Origin: DATCJA01 sp963814955
GTDB taxonomy: Bacteria > Acidobacteriota > Vicinamibacteria > Vicinamibacterales > UBA2999
DNA: 64,000 nt
Direction of reading: 5' to 3'
Assembly (NCBI GenBank): GCA_963814955.1
Contig: CAWFEX010000004.1
Span: 372,001 to 436,000, forward strand
The notes below the pieces were generated by a model. The model was given only the letters and a program-made list of their open reading frames with translations, had not been told where the DNA came from and made no database searches. The position numbers were made by a program, and so were the translations under genes. Below are positions 27,679 to 35,825 of this stretch, one piece after another (within the stretch, counting starts at the first letter, position 1; each line of letters begins with the position of its first letter).

Positions 27679-29471
27679 TGCACGACGACGAAATCATCGG
27701 CAAGGCGTACGACGCACGGTTGATGCGCCGGCTGCTCACGTACCTGCGGCCATACCGCCGGTACGTGGCGGTCGCCATCGCGGCGCTTATCGTCAACTCG
27801 CTGCTCGAGCTGGTACCGCCGTACCTCACCAAGCTGGTCATTGACGAGTACATTCCGGCCAGGGACCTCTCGGGCATCGCGGTCATCGCGGGGCTGTTCC
27901 TGGTGACGCTCTGCGGATCGTTCGCGTCCGAGTATCTGCAGACGGCGACGATGCAGATGATCGGGCAGCGGATCATGTTCGATCTGCGAATGCAGATTCA
28001 TAACCGTCTGCATCAGCTCGACATACGCTTTTACGACCGGAATCCGGTGGGGCGTCTCATCACGCGGCTCACGACGGATGTCGACGCGTTGAACGAGCTG
28101 TTCACATCCGGCGTCGTCGCGGTGTTCGGCGACCTGTTCACCCTCGTCGGCATCACCGCCGTGCTGGTGTGGATGGACTGGCGTCTTGCGGCGGTCGCAT
28201 TCTCGGTGCTCCCGCTCATTGCGCTGATCACGCAGTGGTTCCGGGTCAACGTGCGCGAGTCGTATAGGACCGTTCGACTCTGGATCGCGCGCATCAACGC
28301 ATTTCTCCATGAACGCATCACCGGCATGGCGACGGTCCATCTGTTCCGGCGACAGTCGCGCGATTTTGCCGCTTTCGATCGGATCAACCGCAGCCATCGT
28401 GATGCGAACGTCAAGTCGATCTTTTTCTACGCCGTGTTCTACCCGGCCATCGAGCTCGTCAGCGCGCTTGCGTCAGCGCTGATCATCTGGGTGGGCGCAG
28501 GCTGGGTGATTCAGGACACGCTGACCCTGGGTTCGCTCGTCGCGTTCCTGATGTACGCGCAGCGGTTCTTCAGGCCGATCAGCGACATGTCCGAGAAATT
28601 CAACCTGCTCCAGAGCGCCATGGCGTCGTCGGAGCGTATTTTCAGCGTGCTTGATACTCCGGTAGAGATCGCGTCGCCGCACCGGCCCGCCTCCGTGTCG
28701 GGGCCCGGTGCAATTGCGTTCGAGCACGTCACGTTCTCGTATGCAGATGGTGAGCCGGTGCTGCGGGATGTGTCGTTTCGCGTCGCGCCGGGAGAGCGTG
28801 TGGCGATTGTCGGCGCCACCGGCGCCGGGAAGACCACCATTGTCAGCCTTCTTCTCCGGTTCTACGACGTGCAGCAGGGCCGAATCACCATCGACGGCGT
28901 GGACATCCGCGAGATGGATCTGGCGCAGCTCAGAGCGATCTTCGGGCTGGTGTTGCAGGATGTCCATCTCTTCTCCGGAACCATTGCCAGCAATGTCAGG
29001 CTTGGCAACGACGGCATCAGCGACGACCAGGTACGAGCAGCCATCAAAGCTGTCCACGCGGACACGTTCGTGGATCGTCTGCCGGGCGGCCTCGCGACGC
29101 GGGTGGTCGAACGCGGCGCGACGTTGTCGGTGGGACAGAAGCAACTGTTGTCATTCGCCCGCGCCCTTGCGTTCGACCGTCCCGTGCTGGTCCTCGATGA
29201 GGCGACGTCGAGCGTGGATACCGAAACCGAGCTGTTGATTCGTGACGCGCTGAAGGTGCTCATGGAGGGGCGCACAACGATAGCAATTGCCCATCGGCTT
29301 TCCACCATTCAGGGGGTGGATCGAATCCTCGTGTTCCATAAGGGACAGCTTCGCGAGTCGGGCACGCATCAGTCGCTGCTGACAGAGCGGGGCATTTATT
29401 ACAGCCTCTACCGTCTGCAGTTCCAGCGCGAAGGGTCGGGCGGGGTGGTTCCCGAACCATCGACGGCTTAG
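27678..29471 (+). CDS. ABC exporter half-transporter, subunit 2 (degenerate signature)
   Basis: The 597-residue protein has a six-helix domain and an ATPase domain with GATGAGKTT, VLVLDEATSSVD (catalytic Glu present) and signature LSVGQKQLL in place of LSGGQ. Together with subunit 1 (Asp for Glu) this defines one degenerate and one competent ATP site, as known for heterodimeric TM287/288- and BmrCD-type exporters. The ATG at 27678 overlaps the upstream stop; a GTG three bases earlier is less likely. Confidence 0.88.
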   Translation: MHDDEIIGKAYDARLMRRLLTYLRPYRRYVAVAIAALIVNSLLELVPPYLTKLVIDEYIPARDLSGIAVIAGLFLVTLCGSFASEYLQTATMQMIGQRIMFDLRMQIHNRLHQLDIRFYDRNPVGRLITRLTTDVDALNELFTSGVVAVFGDLFTLVGITAVLVWMDWRLAAVAFSVLPLIALITQWFRVNVRESYRTVRLWIARINAFLHERITGMATVHLFRRQSRDFAAFDRINRSHRDANVKSIFFYAVFYPAIELVSALASALIIWVGAGWVIQDTLTLGSLVAFLMYAQRFFRPISDMSEKFNLLQSAMASSERIFSVLDTPVEIASPHRPASVSGPGAIAFEHVTFSYADGEPVLRDVSFRVAPGERVAIVGATGAGKTTIVSLLLRFYDVQQGRITIDGVDIREMDLAQLRAIFGLVLQDVHLFSGTIASNVRLGNDGISDDQVRAAIKAVHADTFVDRLPGGLATRVVERGATLSVGQKQLLSFARALAFDRPVLVLDEATSSVDTETELLIRDALKVLMEGRTTIAIAHRLSTIQGVDRILVFHKGQLRESGTHQSLLTERGIYYSLYRLQFQREGSGGVVPEPSTA

Positions 29472-29521
29472 CACGGCACTTCGCTTGCACGCATCAGCTG
29501 TTGAGGTCTGGCTGGAGACGC

Positions 29522-30193
29522 ATGGATGTGAAGGAACAGCAGGCGTTCCAGGACCGCAGACAAGCGGGCAGGGCCCTGAGCGAAGAGCTGCGGAAATACG
29601 CGGGGCGGAATGATGTAGTGGTCCTCGCCCTGCCTCGCGGCGGCGTGCCGGTCGCGTTCGAAGTTGCGCGGCGGCTCGAGGCGCCGCTCGATCTGTTTCT
29701 GGTACGAAAACTCGGCACACCCGGGCACCGTGAATTGGCGATGGGCGCGATCGCCTCGGGCGGGGTACGCGTGCTGAATGACGACGTCGTGCGGTGGTAC
29801 GGTATCGCGCAGGACGACATCGACGCGGTGGCGCAAGAGGAGGAACGCGAACTTCTCCGTCGCGAGCTGGCGTACCGCGAAGGCCGCGACCCTGTTCCTG
29901 TCGACGGGCGGGTCGCGATCCTCGTTGACGATGGTCTGGCGACTGGTTCGACGATGCGCGCAGCGGTCAAGGCCGTGCGACAGCGAGATCCGTCCCGTGT
30001 CGTGGTGGCGGTGCCCGTGGGGGCGCGGGACACGTGCGACGAGCTTTCCGCCATTGCCGATGAGGTGGTCTGCGTCGGGACACCTGAGCCCTTTTCAGCC
30101 GTAGGACAGTGGTATGCCGACTTCGATCAGACCACCGATGACGAAGTGCGACGCCTGTTGAGCGAGCACGCGCGCTCCCGAACCCATCAATAA
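29522..30193 (+). CDS. Phosphoribosyltransferase-family protein
   Basis: The ATG at 29522 follows GGAGA and gives 223 residues. The PRPP-binding loop VAILVDDGLATGSTM (about residues 129-143) and the early ALPRGGVPVAFEVA are characteristic of the phosphoribosyltransferase fold. In many genomes this subtype accompanies dienelactone hydrolase or stress genes and its substrate is unknown. It lies 50 bases after the ABC exporter. Confidence 0.82.
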   Translation: MDVKEQQAFQDRRQAGRALSEELRKYAGRNDVVVLALPRGGVPVAFEVARRLEAPLDLFLVRKLGTPGHRELAMGAIASGGVRVLNDDVVRWYGIAQDDIDAVAQEEERELLRRELAYREGRDPVPVDGRVAILVDDGLATGSTMRAAVKAVRQRDPSRVVVAVPVGARDTCDELSAIADEVVCVGTPEPFSAVGQWYADFDQTTDDEVRRLLSEHARSRTHQ

Positions 30194-30241
30194 GACAACC
30201 GGGCACCTTCGTTGCTTTGTTAATCGCGGAGGTATTCCGAC

Positions 30242-30871
30242 ATGAAGGCAGTGACTCGTACGATCACAGTGCTTTTTACGGTGGCTTCGGTTGGATGCGG
30301 AGCCACGAGCTCGCGCCCGGTCACCACCGCGCCGCCGCCATCGACAGGGCCCACGCAGGTGGACAACAGCGAAACCGGAGTTGTTCCTGTTGGCCAGGAA
30401 CTGGATGTGCGTCTGCAGGCGAGCCTCAGCTCCGAGACGTCCACGGTCGAGCAGCGGTTCGAGGCGACGACGGTTGTCGATATGATGCAGGGCGGTCGCG
30501 CGCTCGTGCCCGCAGGTTCCATCGTGCGGGGCGTTGTCTCCGACGTAAAGCGGCCGGGACGGATCGACCGGCAGGGCAGCCTTACACTTTCTTTCGATCA
30601 GATCGAAATCCGCGGGCGCCAGCATCCAATGCGCGCGCTGGCGACTCAGGTCTTCGAGAGCGGTGGCATTCGTGAGGAAGCAGGCACGGCGGGGGCCGGC
30701 GCCGGTGTCGGCGCGGTCGTCGGAGGCCTTCTGGGCGGCCTGCAGGGCGCGATTGTCGGCGCGGTCATCGGCGCCGGCGGTGCGGTTGTGGCCACCGAAG
30801 GCAAGGACATCCATCTGCCCGCAGGGTCGCTCGTCCGCATTCGACTCGACTCACCGCTCAACCTTCGCTAA
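30242..30871 (+). CDS. Lipoprotein with a glycine-zipper segment
   Basis: GGAGG precedes the ATG. The 209-residue product has a lipoprotein signal (SVGCG, Cys19), a beta-rich middle (VRLQASLSSETSTVEQRFEA) and a Gly/Ala-rich zipper (GAGAGVGAVVGGLLGGLQGA) before a short C-terminal strand. It resembles outer-membrane glycine-zipper lipoproteins. The exact role is unknown. Confidence 0.7.
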   Translation: MKAVTRTITVLFTVASVGCGATSSRPVTTAPPPSTGPTQVDNSETGVVPVGQELDVRLQASLSSETSTVEQRFEATTVVDMMQGGRALVPAGSIVRGVVSDVKRPGRIDRQGSLTLSFDQIEIRGRQHPMRALATQVFESGGIREEAGTAGAGAGVGAVVGGLLGGLQGAIVGAVIGAGGAVVATEGKDIHLPAGSLVRIRLDSPLNLR

Positions 30872-30920
30872 GAGCTGGGAGGGGATCGAATAGTGTCGAC
30901 TTCAGCCGGACTGACGGCCG

Positions 30921-30981
30921 GTCCGCCTGAAGGCGGACACTACGACTGACTGGGGCTCGTCCGCCTGAAGGCGGACACTAC
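30921..30981. repeat. Two copies of a perfect GTCCGCC-TGAA-GGCGGAC hairpin
   Basis: GTCCGCCTGAAGGCGGAC plus ACTAC occurs at 30921-30943 and again at 30959-30981 in direct orientation. Each unit folds into a seven-pair stem with a four-base loop. It lies between convergent genes and may serve as a terminator or REP element. Confidence 0.85.
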
Positions 30982-31005
30982 TTGGAAAGACGGCATGAGA
31001 GGCGC

Positions 31006-31729
31006 CTACGGCGTGTTCGAAATATGCGCGGTAGGCGCAACGGTCGGCGCGGAAGGCGCGACAGAGACGCCGGGTGCGTTGGTGGCAGCAGACACGTCCG
31101 ATGACGAAGGCACTGAGGATACAGCTTCGGTGCCCGAAACATCGGTCGAGTCGGCGGTTGTGCCCTCCGTGGCGTCGTCGCTTTCCGCAGTCGCGAGAGC
31201 CGGTACCGGCTCTTGAACGGGGACAGCAACTCGTGCCGATTCGCGTCTTCGGAACAGCCGATCGATGAAACTCGCCGTGCTCGCGCTCGGGTTCCATCCG
31301 AGCCGCAAGACGCCGAGTTGTACGCGCTTGCGCCCGAATGCGAGCGCCTCATGGCAGCTCCACATGTACAGGTCGAGCATTCTCCCCTGCACTTTGGGCC
31401 CGGTGTCCATGATTGTGTAGACACCGTTGTACTTGGAATTGTCGGTCGCGAGGTTTACCACGCTTCCAACAGGCAGAATGGACGGATCCGAGGCGGCGAT
31501 ACCGGTGCGTACCTACGACACCCGACGCAGTCGTCGTGCCCTTGCAGTAGGCCGTGGCCGTAAATTCGAGCCGCGCCCCGGCGGCGGGCAGCGTCGGATC
31601 GATGACCCCGGCACCTGCGCCGCGCAGATCGAACATGCTGACCTCGTACAGCAGCACGAACCCGACGATGGCAATCAAGGTGACTACCAGCTTCCGCGTG
31701 AGCGATCGGGAAAGAGTACGTCCCATCAT
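31006..31729 (-). pseudogene. 3D-domain (MltA C-terminal-like) protein, one frameshift
   Basis: The first frame (ATG 31729) encodes an N-terminal anchor (about 13-30) and FTATAYCKGTTTASGV. The next frame resumes with RTGIAASDPSILPVGSVV and YTIMDTGPKVQGRMLDLYM, which together are a 3D domain (three conserved Asp) found in peptidoglycan-active proteins. One extra base near 31505-31515 explains the break. A Ser/Thr/Ala-rich tail of about 90 residues ends the protein. The ATG overlaps the thiL stop by four bases. It is either a pseudogene or an intact gene with a sequence error. Confidence 0.72.
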
Positions 31730-32721
31730 CGAAAATGCTGGAACCCTTCAGGCAGCGGACGTTCATCGCTGGCGAGCCTGATTGCGATCTCAGGCTCGCT
31801 GGTTACCACCCCGATTCGCGTGATCGGAACGCTGCGCTCGGCCTGCCGTACCGATCGAAGTCGCCCCTGGTGACCGTCTCGAACGGTGAAGAGCAGTTCG
31901 TAGTCGTCACCGCCCTGCAGAGCGCCCGCAATTGCGTCGCCGCCGTCCTCGGCGTGCCATCGCCGCACCGCGTCGGAAATCGGCAGCGCCTCCGCATCGA
32001 GGCTGATGCCCACATGTGAAGCCTCTGCAATCTGACGCACGGCATCCGCAAGACCGTCGCTCAAGTCCATGCACGACGATGCGGCGCGGTTGCCCGCGAG
32101 CGCGATGCCTGTGCGGACGCGCGGATCGGGGCGCAGATATCGGCGTTCCTGCTCGGCCACTCTGTCTGACCCTCCACGTTGCAGCGATCGCAATCCGACG
32201 AACGCGTCGCCGATCGAGCCTGTTACGTAAACGCCGTCGCCGGCGCGTGCGCCCGTTCGCCTCAGGATGCGCCGTCGATTGACGGTCCCGGTTGCGGTCA
32301 CGTCCACCATCAGCGGTCCGGGCGAGCGCGAAATATTCCCTCCGATCACGGCCACGCCGTGGACCCCCGCGAGCGCAAGCATCCCGTCGAGCAAGCCGTC
32401 GACGACAGCGACCTCGAGCGCATCGGGCAACACCAGCGACAGAAGCGCGGCGCGGGGCCGCGCCCCCATGGCCGCCAGGTCGCTCAAATTCACCGCGAGC
32501 GAACGGTGGCCGATGGCATCCGGCGCCACGAACCGATGGTCGAAGTGCACGCCTTCAACCTGTACGTCGGTCGTGAGCACCTCGAGCGATCCGCGCTCGG
32601 GCTCGACGACAGCGGCGTCATCGCCTGGTCCGACAACGACCCAGTCCGGCGCCGCCAACCGCGTCGTAATGCGTCGAACGAGTGCTCGCTCGCCGAGGTC
32701 GGCAACGGTGCGAGTGGACAA
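31726..32721 (-). CDS. thiL: Thiamine-monophosphate kinase
   Basis: ThiL phosphorylates thiamine monophosphate to the diphosphate cofactor. The 331-residue product shows GPGDDAAVVEP, TTDVQVEGVHF, HRSLAVNLSDLAAMGA and MDLSDGLADAV, all expected ATP/Mg sites of the AIR-synthase-like fold. The TTG at 32721 is the farthest start that leaves the 6S RNA gene free, and no strong ribosome site is visible. It overlaps the 3D-protein gene and lies just downstream of 6S RNA. Confidence 0.9.
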   Translation of the reverse strand: MSTRTVADLGERALVRRITTRLAAPDWVVVGPGDDAAVVEPERGSLEVLTTDVQVEGVHFDHRFVAPDAIGHRSLAVNLSDLAAMGARPRAALLSLVLPDALEVAVVDGLLDGMLALAGVHGVAVIGGNISRSPGPLMVDVTATGTVNRRRILRRTGARAGDGVYVTGSIGDAFVGLRSLQRGGSDRVAEQERRYLRPDPRVRTGIALAGNRAASSCMDLSDGLADAVRQIAEASHVGISLDAEALPISDAVRRWHAEDGGDAIAGALQGGDDYELLFTVRDGHQGRLRSVRQAERSVPITRIGVVTSEPEIAIRLASDERPLPEGFQHFR

Positions 32722-32739
32722 CTCAGAAGGGGGAATCAG

Positions 32740-32921
32740 CCCCGCTTTGCCGTGTGGGGAGGTCGAATGAACCTGCGAAAGCAGGTGGAACCGCTGTTAT
32801 CGGCTGCGTTTCAGGCTTCCTCACCACAGAGGCATGCACACCACGCAACCCCGCGGCTCGCTTGGGTGATGACGTTGGCTCAGACGAGCCTCCGAAACCA
32901 TCACGAGCAAAGCAGGAGCTT
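32740..32921 (-). ncRNA. ssrS: 6S RNA
   Basis: The stretch between zapA and thiL can fold into a long rod. The 5' arm AGCTCCTGCTTTGC (32920-32907) pairs with the 3' arm GCAAAGCGGGGCT near 32739-32751 with one bulge. Internal segments GTGCATGCCTC and GAGGAAGCCTGAAACGC parallel the GAGCATGCTC and GAGAAGCCTTAAAACTG parts of E. coli 6S RNA. A terminal stem-loop ACCTGC-TTTC-GCAGGT follows. Length (about 182 nt), location after zapA and an own sigma-70-type promoter all fit. 6S RNA sequesters housekeeping RNA polymerase. The ends are estimated. Confidence 0.8.
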
Positions 32922-32926
32922 TCCGA

Positions 32927-32955
32927 ATCTTAGCCCGCGGCCGGGGGCCGGTCAA
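32927..32955 (-). promoter_or_regulatory. Sigma-70-type promoter of 6S RNA
   Basis: On the minus strand, -35 TTGACC (32955-32950) and -10 TAAGAT (32932-32927) are separated by 17 bases. The predicted start lies at about 32920, the first base of the closing stem. Confidence 0.75.
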
Positions 32956-33006
32956 GCCATGCAAATTGTTGATAAAACGGCAGTTGTGGGAAGTTTTGAG
33001 CAGTTA

Positions 33007-33327
33007 TCAGAGACGAGCGGTGCCCACTTTCAGCATTAACTCAGGATCGCCCAGAATCTGGTCGACGAGCTGCTCGAGCTTCAGCGCCCGCTCATTGAGC
33101 TCTCCGTGCGAACTGGACTGATTCTGCTGGGCTCGGAAGCATTCGTCGGCAAGGTTCAGCGCCACGAGGATCGCCAGACCGAGCATATCGGTCGTGGGGG
33201 CCGCCTCCGACGCCGCGCGCATCTTCTTATCCACGTACGCAGCGAGCTCCCCGACGTAGGCCGGATCGAGGCCGCTCCGGATCGGGTAGCGCTGTCCGCC
33301 GATCTCGACGGTGACAACACCACTCAT
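33007..33327 (-). CDS. zapA: Cell division protein ZapA
   Basis: ZapA bundles FtsZ filaments at the division site. The 106-residue product has the N-terminal VTVEIGGQRYPIRSGLDPAY and AAYVDKKMRAA of the family and a C-terminal coiled coil (LNERALKLEQLVDQIL). It is followed by 6S RNA, as in many bacteria, and preceded by a small coiled-coil gene. Confidence 0.88.
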   Translation of the reverse strand: MSGVVTVEIGGQRYPIRSGLDPAYVGELAAYVDKKMRAASEAAPTTDMLGLAILVALNLADECFRAQQNQSSSHGELNERALKLEQLVDQILGDPELMLKVGTARL

Positions 33328-33337
33328 TCGCGAAGTC

Positions 33338-33419
33338 TCGTGTCTCTTGTCTCTCGTCTTTGGTCTTCGGCTTGGTCTTCAGCCATCACGAAAGACCAAC
33401 GCCTAAAGACGAAAGACAT
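33338..33419. repeat. Period-7 repeat hairpin, GTCTNNN class
   Basis: The left arm reads GTCTCGT, GTCTCTT, GTCTCTC, GTCTTTG, GTCTTCG. The right arm reads GAAAGAC, CAACGCC, TAAAGAC, GAAAGAC. The arms are inverted and keep a seven-base phase. The element fills the gap between the ZapB-like gene and zapA. Confidence 0.8.
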
Positions 33420-33695
33420 CTAGATCGTCTCCAGATGCGAGAGCATTTCCGCGACCCGCTGGCGAACAGCCTCGCGTTCTTCGCGGAGCGCGTCGAGCTC
33501 GACGCCGGCGCCCTGCGCATCGGCGAGGCGCGCGCGCAGCGCGTCCATTTCGTCCATGAGTCGCCCGTTCTCCTCCGCGGCTCTCGCCTGATCGGCGCGC
33601 AGTCCCGTGACGATGTTGACGAGAAGCTTGATCTTTTCCTCGAGTCGATCGATCGGGTCGAGATCGATTGCACGTGCGACCGCCTGCTTTGCCAT
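33420..33695 (-). CDS. Small coiled-coil protein, ZapB-like
   Basis: The 91-residue product is almost entirely heptad-repeat helix (from IDRLEEKIKLLVNIV to LREEREAVRQRVAEML) and has no membrane segment. Its position directly before zapA suggests a ZapB-type divisome role, but sequence identity to ZapB cannot be shown by eye. Confidence 0.6.
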   Translation of the reverse strand: MAKQAVARAIDLDPIDRLEEKIKLLVNIVTGLRADQARAAEENGRLMDEMDALRARLADAQGAGVELDALREEREAVRQRVAEMLSHLETI

Positions 33696-33749
33696 CCGTA
33701 CCGCCTCACTTGTCGGGGAGAGTTCTGCCGCGCCGATGGTAGCACAATG

Positions 33750-35825
33750 TTACCGCTGCAGCGCTCCATGCTTGTCCTTCAGCGCGGCCATGATGCGGTC
33801 CATGGCCAGCTGAACTTCCGCGTCGGTGAGAGTTCTGTCAGATGCCCGGAAAGTCAGATGTAACGACAAGCTGATCTTGCCTTCAGGAACGCCCTTGCCC
33901 TGATATCTGTCGAACTCGCTGATGCGTGCCAGAGTAGCGGGTGCGGCGTCGCGAATGGTGCGGCGGATTTCGGCCGCCGTGAGGTTGCCCGCAATCAGAA
34001 CGGAAATGTCACGGACCACCGACGGATACCGCGGCAACGGCGCCACGCGCACGTCCCGGCCGGCGGTGATGCGCTCGAGCGCCTCCAGGTCGAGTTCGGC
34101 GACGTACACCGGATCGCTGCCCGATAAGCCGTGCGCGTCGGCGACCGCTGCGAGCAGTTGCCCCATCACCCCAATCTGTGTGCCGTTCACCATCACATCG
34201 GCACTCTGTCCGGCTGTCAACCACGAGCGAGTGGAGGCGGCCGTATGGGCCTGGACGCCAATGGCTTCGCACACGCGCTCCACGACTGCTTTGAGATCGA
34301 AGAAATCGACGAGACGGCCAGAGCCGCTCCAATGCTCCAGGGCAGCCATTCCCGTCCAGGCGCAGGCGACAGCGCGCCGTTCTCCCTCGGATCGCGTGAA
34401 GCGCGCGCCGATCTCGAACAGTCGTACGTCGCGCTGCTCGCGCCGGCGATTGTGCGCCACCGCGTCGATCAGGCCGGGCAGCACGGACGGGCGAAGCATC
34501 GCAAAGTTCTCCGACAGCGGGTTGGCGATCGGGACCAGCTCGCCGTCGCTCACGAATCGGGCGGCCGCAGGCTCGCTCATGAAGCCGAACGTCACCGCCT
34601 CGGAAAATCCGGCCCCCGTCAGCAGTCCCCGCAGCTGACGCGTGCGACCGATCCGCGGATCGACTGGAGGAGGCGCCGAGGTCAGGGCAGGGAAGGTCAC
34701 CGGAATGCGGTCGAAGCCGTAGTGGCGGGCGATCTCCTCGATCAGGTCTACTTCGCGGGCAATGTCTACCCGACGTGTGGGCACGACGACGTCCCAGCCG
34801 TCTCCGGCGTCGCGCAGGACGAAGCCAAGCCCGTCGAGGATTCGTCGCACATCGACGTCGGGAATCGAACCGCCGAGCAGCCCGCCGATTCGGGATCTCC
34901 GCAGCCGAAGGATCTTGGATTCGAGAGGCGCCGGGTACCGATCCACGATCGATCCACGGGAGCGGCCAGCCCCGATGATGTCGATGAGCGCGAGAGCCCT
35001 GTTCATTGCCGCACCGGCGATGGCAGGATCAGCGCCCCTCTCGAATCTCATGCTCGCTTCCGTTTTCAGTCCCAGTTTCTTGCTGGTGCGCCGCACGGAA
35101 ACGGGATTGAAATACGCGCTCTCCAACACGATCGTCTTCGTCGTACCCGTCACTTCCGAGTCCGCGCCGCCCATTACGCCCGCGACCGCCACGGCACGCC
35201 GGGCGTCGGCGATCACCAGCATCTCCGGGGACAACGTCCGTAATTGACCGTCCAGTGTCCGCAGCGTCTCTTCCGGGCGCGCGGTTCTCACTCGAATCTG
35301 GGCGCCGCTCAGCTTCGCCAGATCGAAGGCATGCATCGGATGTCCCATCTCGAGGAGCACATAGTTGGTGACGTCAACAATGTTGCTGATCGGCCGGATG
35401 CCGGCGTTGTGGAGGCGCGTCTGCATCCAGTCCGGAGACGCGCCGATGGCGACATCGACGACGCCGCCCACGTAACGCGGACACAGAGCGGGATTCTCGA
35501 GGACGATGTCGAAGCTGACGGCGGGTCCGCCTCGCGCTTCGGGAACAACGGATTGAGGCGCCGCTTCGGCGGGACCCGCCCCACGATCGTCAGTACGCGG
35601 CGACAGGAGCGGCACCCCATACGTCACGGCTATTTCGCGGGCCATGCCGACCATCGACATGCAGTCGGGCCGGTTTGCGGTCACTTCGAAGTCGATCACC
35701 GCATCGTCGCCCAACTGCTCGATGCCCTCGACGGCAAAACCTCGCACCGACATGGTCCGTGCGAGCGCCTCCGCCGAGTCCTGCACGGGCACGAACTCCC
35801 GAAGCCACGACAACAGGATTCTCAC
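33750..35825 (-). CDS. pheT: Phenylalanine-tRNA ligase beta subunit, short form
   Basis: The GTG at 35825 (MRILLSWLREFVPV) overlaps the pheS stop (GTGA) and gives 691 residues, about 100 fewer than E. coli PheT. The N-terminus passes directly from GFAVEGIEQLGDD (about residue 40) to IDFEVTANRPDCMSMVGMA, so the usual tRNA-bind/EMAP domain is absent. B3/B4 (PRYVGGVVDV, YVLLEMGHPMHAFD), B5 and the C-terminal anticodon-binding FDX-ACB domain (PLPRYPSVVRDISVLI) are present. A REP-like palindrome encodes about residues 83-102. Confidence 0.92.
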   Translation of the reverse strand: MRILLSWLREFVPVQDSAEALARTMSVRGFAVEGIEQLGDDAVIDFEVTANRPDCMSMVGMAREIAVTYGVPLLSPRTDDRGAGPAEAAPQSVVPEARGGPAVSFDIVLENPALCPRYVGGVVDVAIGASPDWMQTRLHNAGIRPISNIVDVTNYVLLEMGHPMHAFDLAKLSGAQIRVRTARPEETLRTLDGQLRTLSPEMLVIADARRAVAVAGVMGGADSEVTGTTKTIVLESAYFNPVSVRRTSKKLGLKTEASMRFERGADPAIAGAAMNRALALIDIIGAGRSRGSIVDRYPAPLESKILRLRRSRIGGLLGGSIPDVDVRRILDGLGFVLRDAGDGWDVVVPTRRVDIAREVDLIEEIARHYGFDRIPVTFPALTSAPPPVDPRIGRTRQLRGLLTGAGFSEAVTFGFMSEPAAARFVSDGELVPIANPLSENFAMLRPSVLPGLIDAVAHNRRREQRDVRLFEIGARFTRSEGERRAVACAWTGMAALEHWSGSGRLVDFFDLKAVVERVCEAIGVQAHTAASTRSWLTAGQSADVMVNGTQIGVMGQLLAAVADAHGLSGSDPVYVAELDLEALERITAGRDVRVAPLPRYPSVVRDISVLIAGNLTAAEIRRTIRDAAPATLARISEFDRYQGKGVPEGKISLSLHLTFRASDRTLTDAEVQLAMDRIMAALKDKHGALQR
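35520..35580. repeat. REP-like palindrome inside pheT
   Basis: The stretch runs from GGCGGGTCCGCC (35520-35531) to GGCGGGACCCGCC (35568-35580), with further CGCTTCGG/GCTTCGGCG pairing inside. It encodes an Ala/Pro/Gly-rich patch where PheT proteins normally have a short variable linker. Confidence 0.6.
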
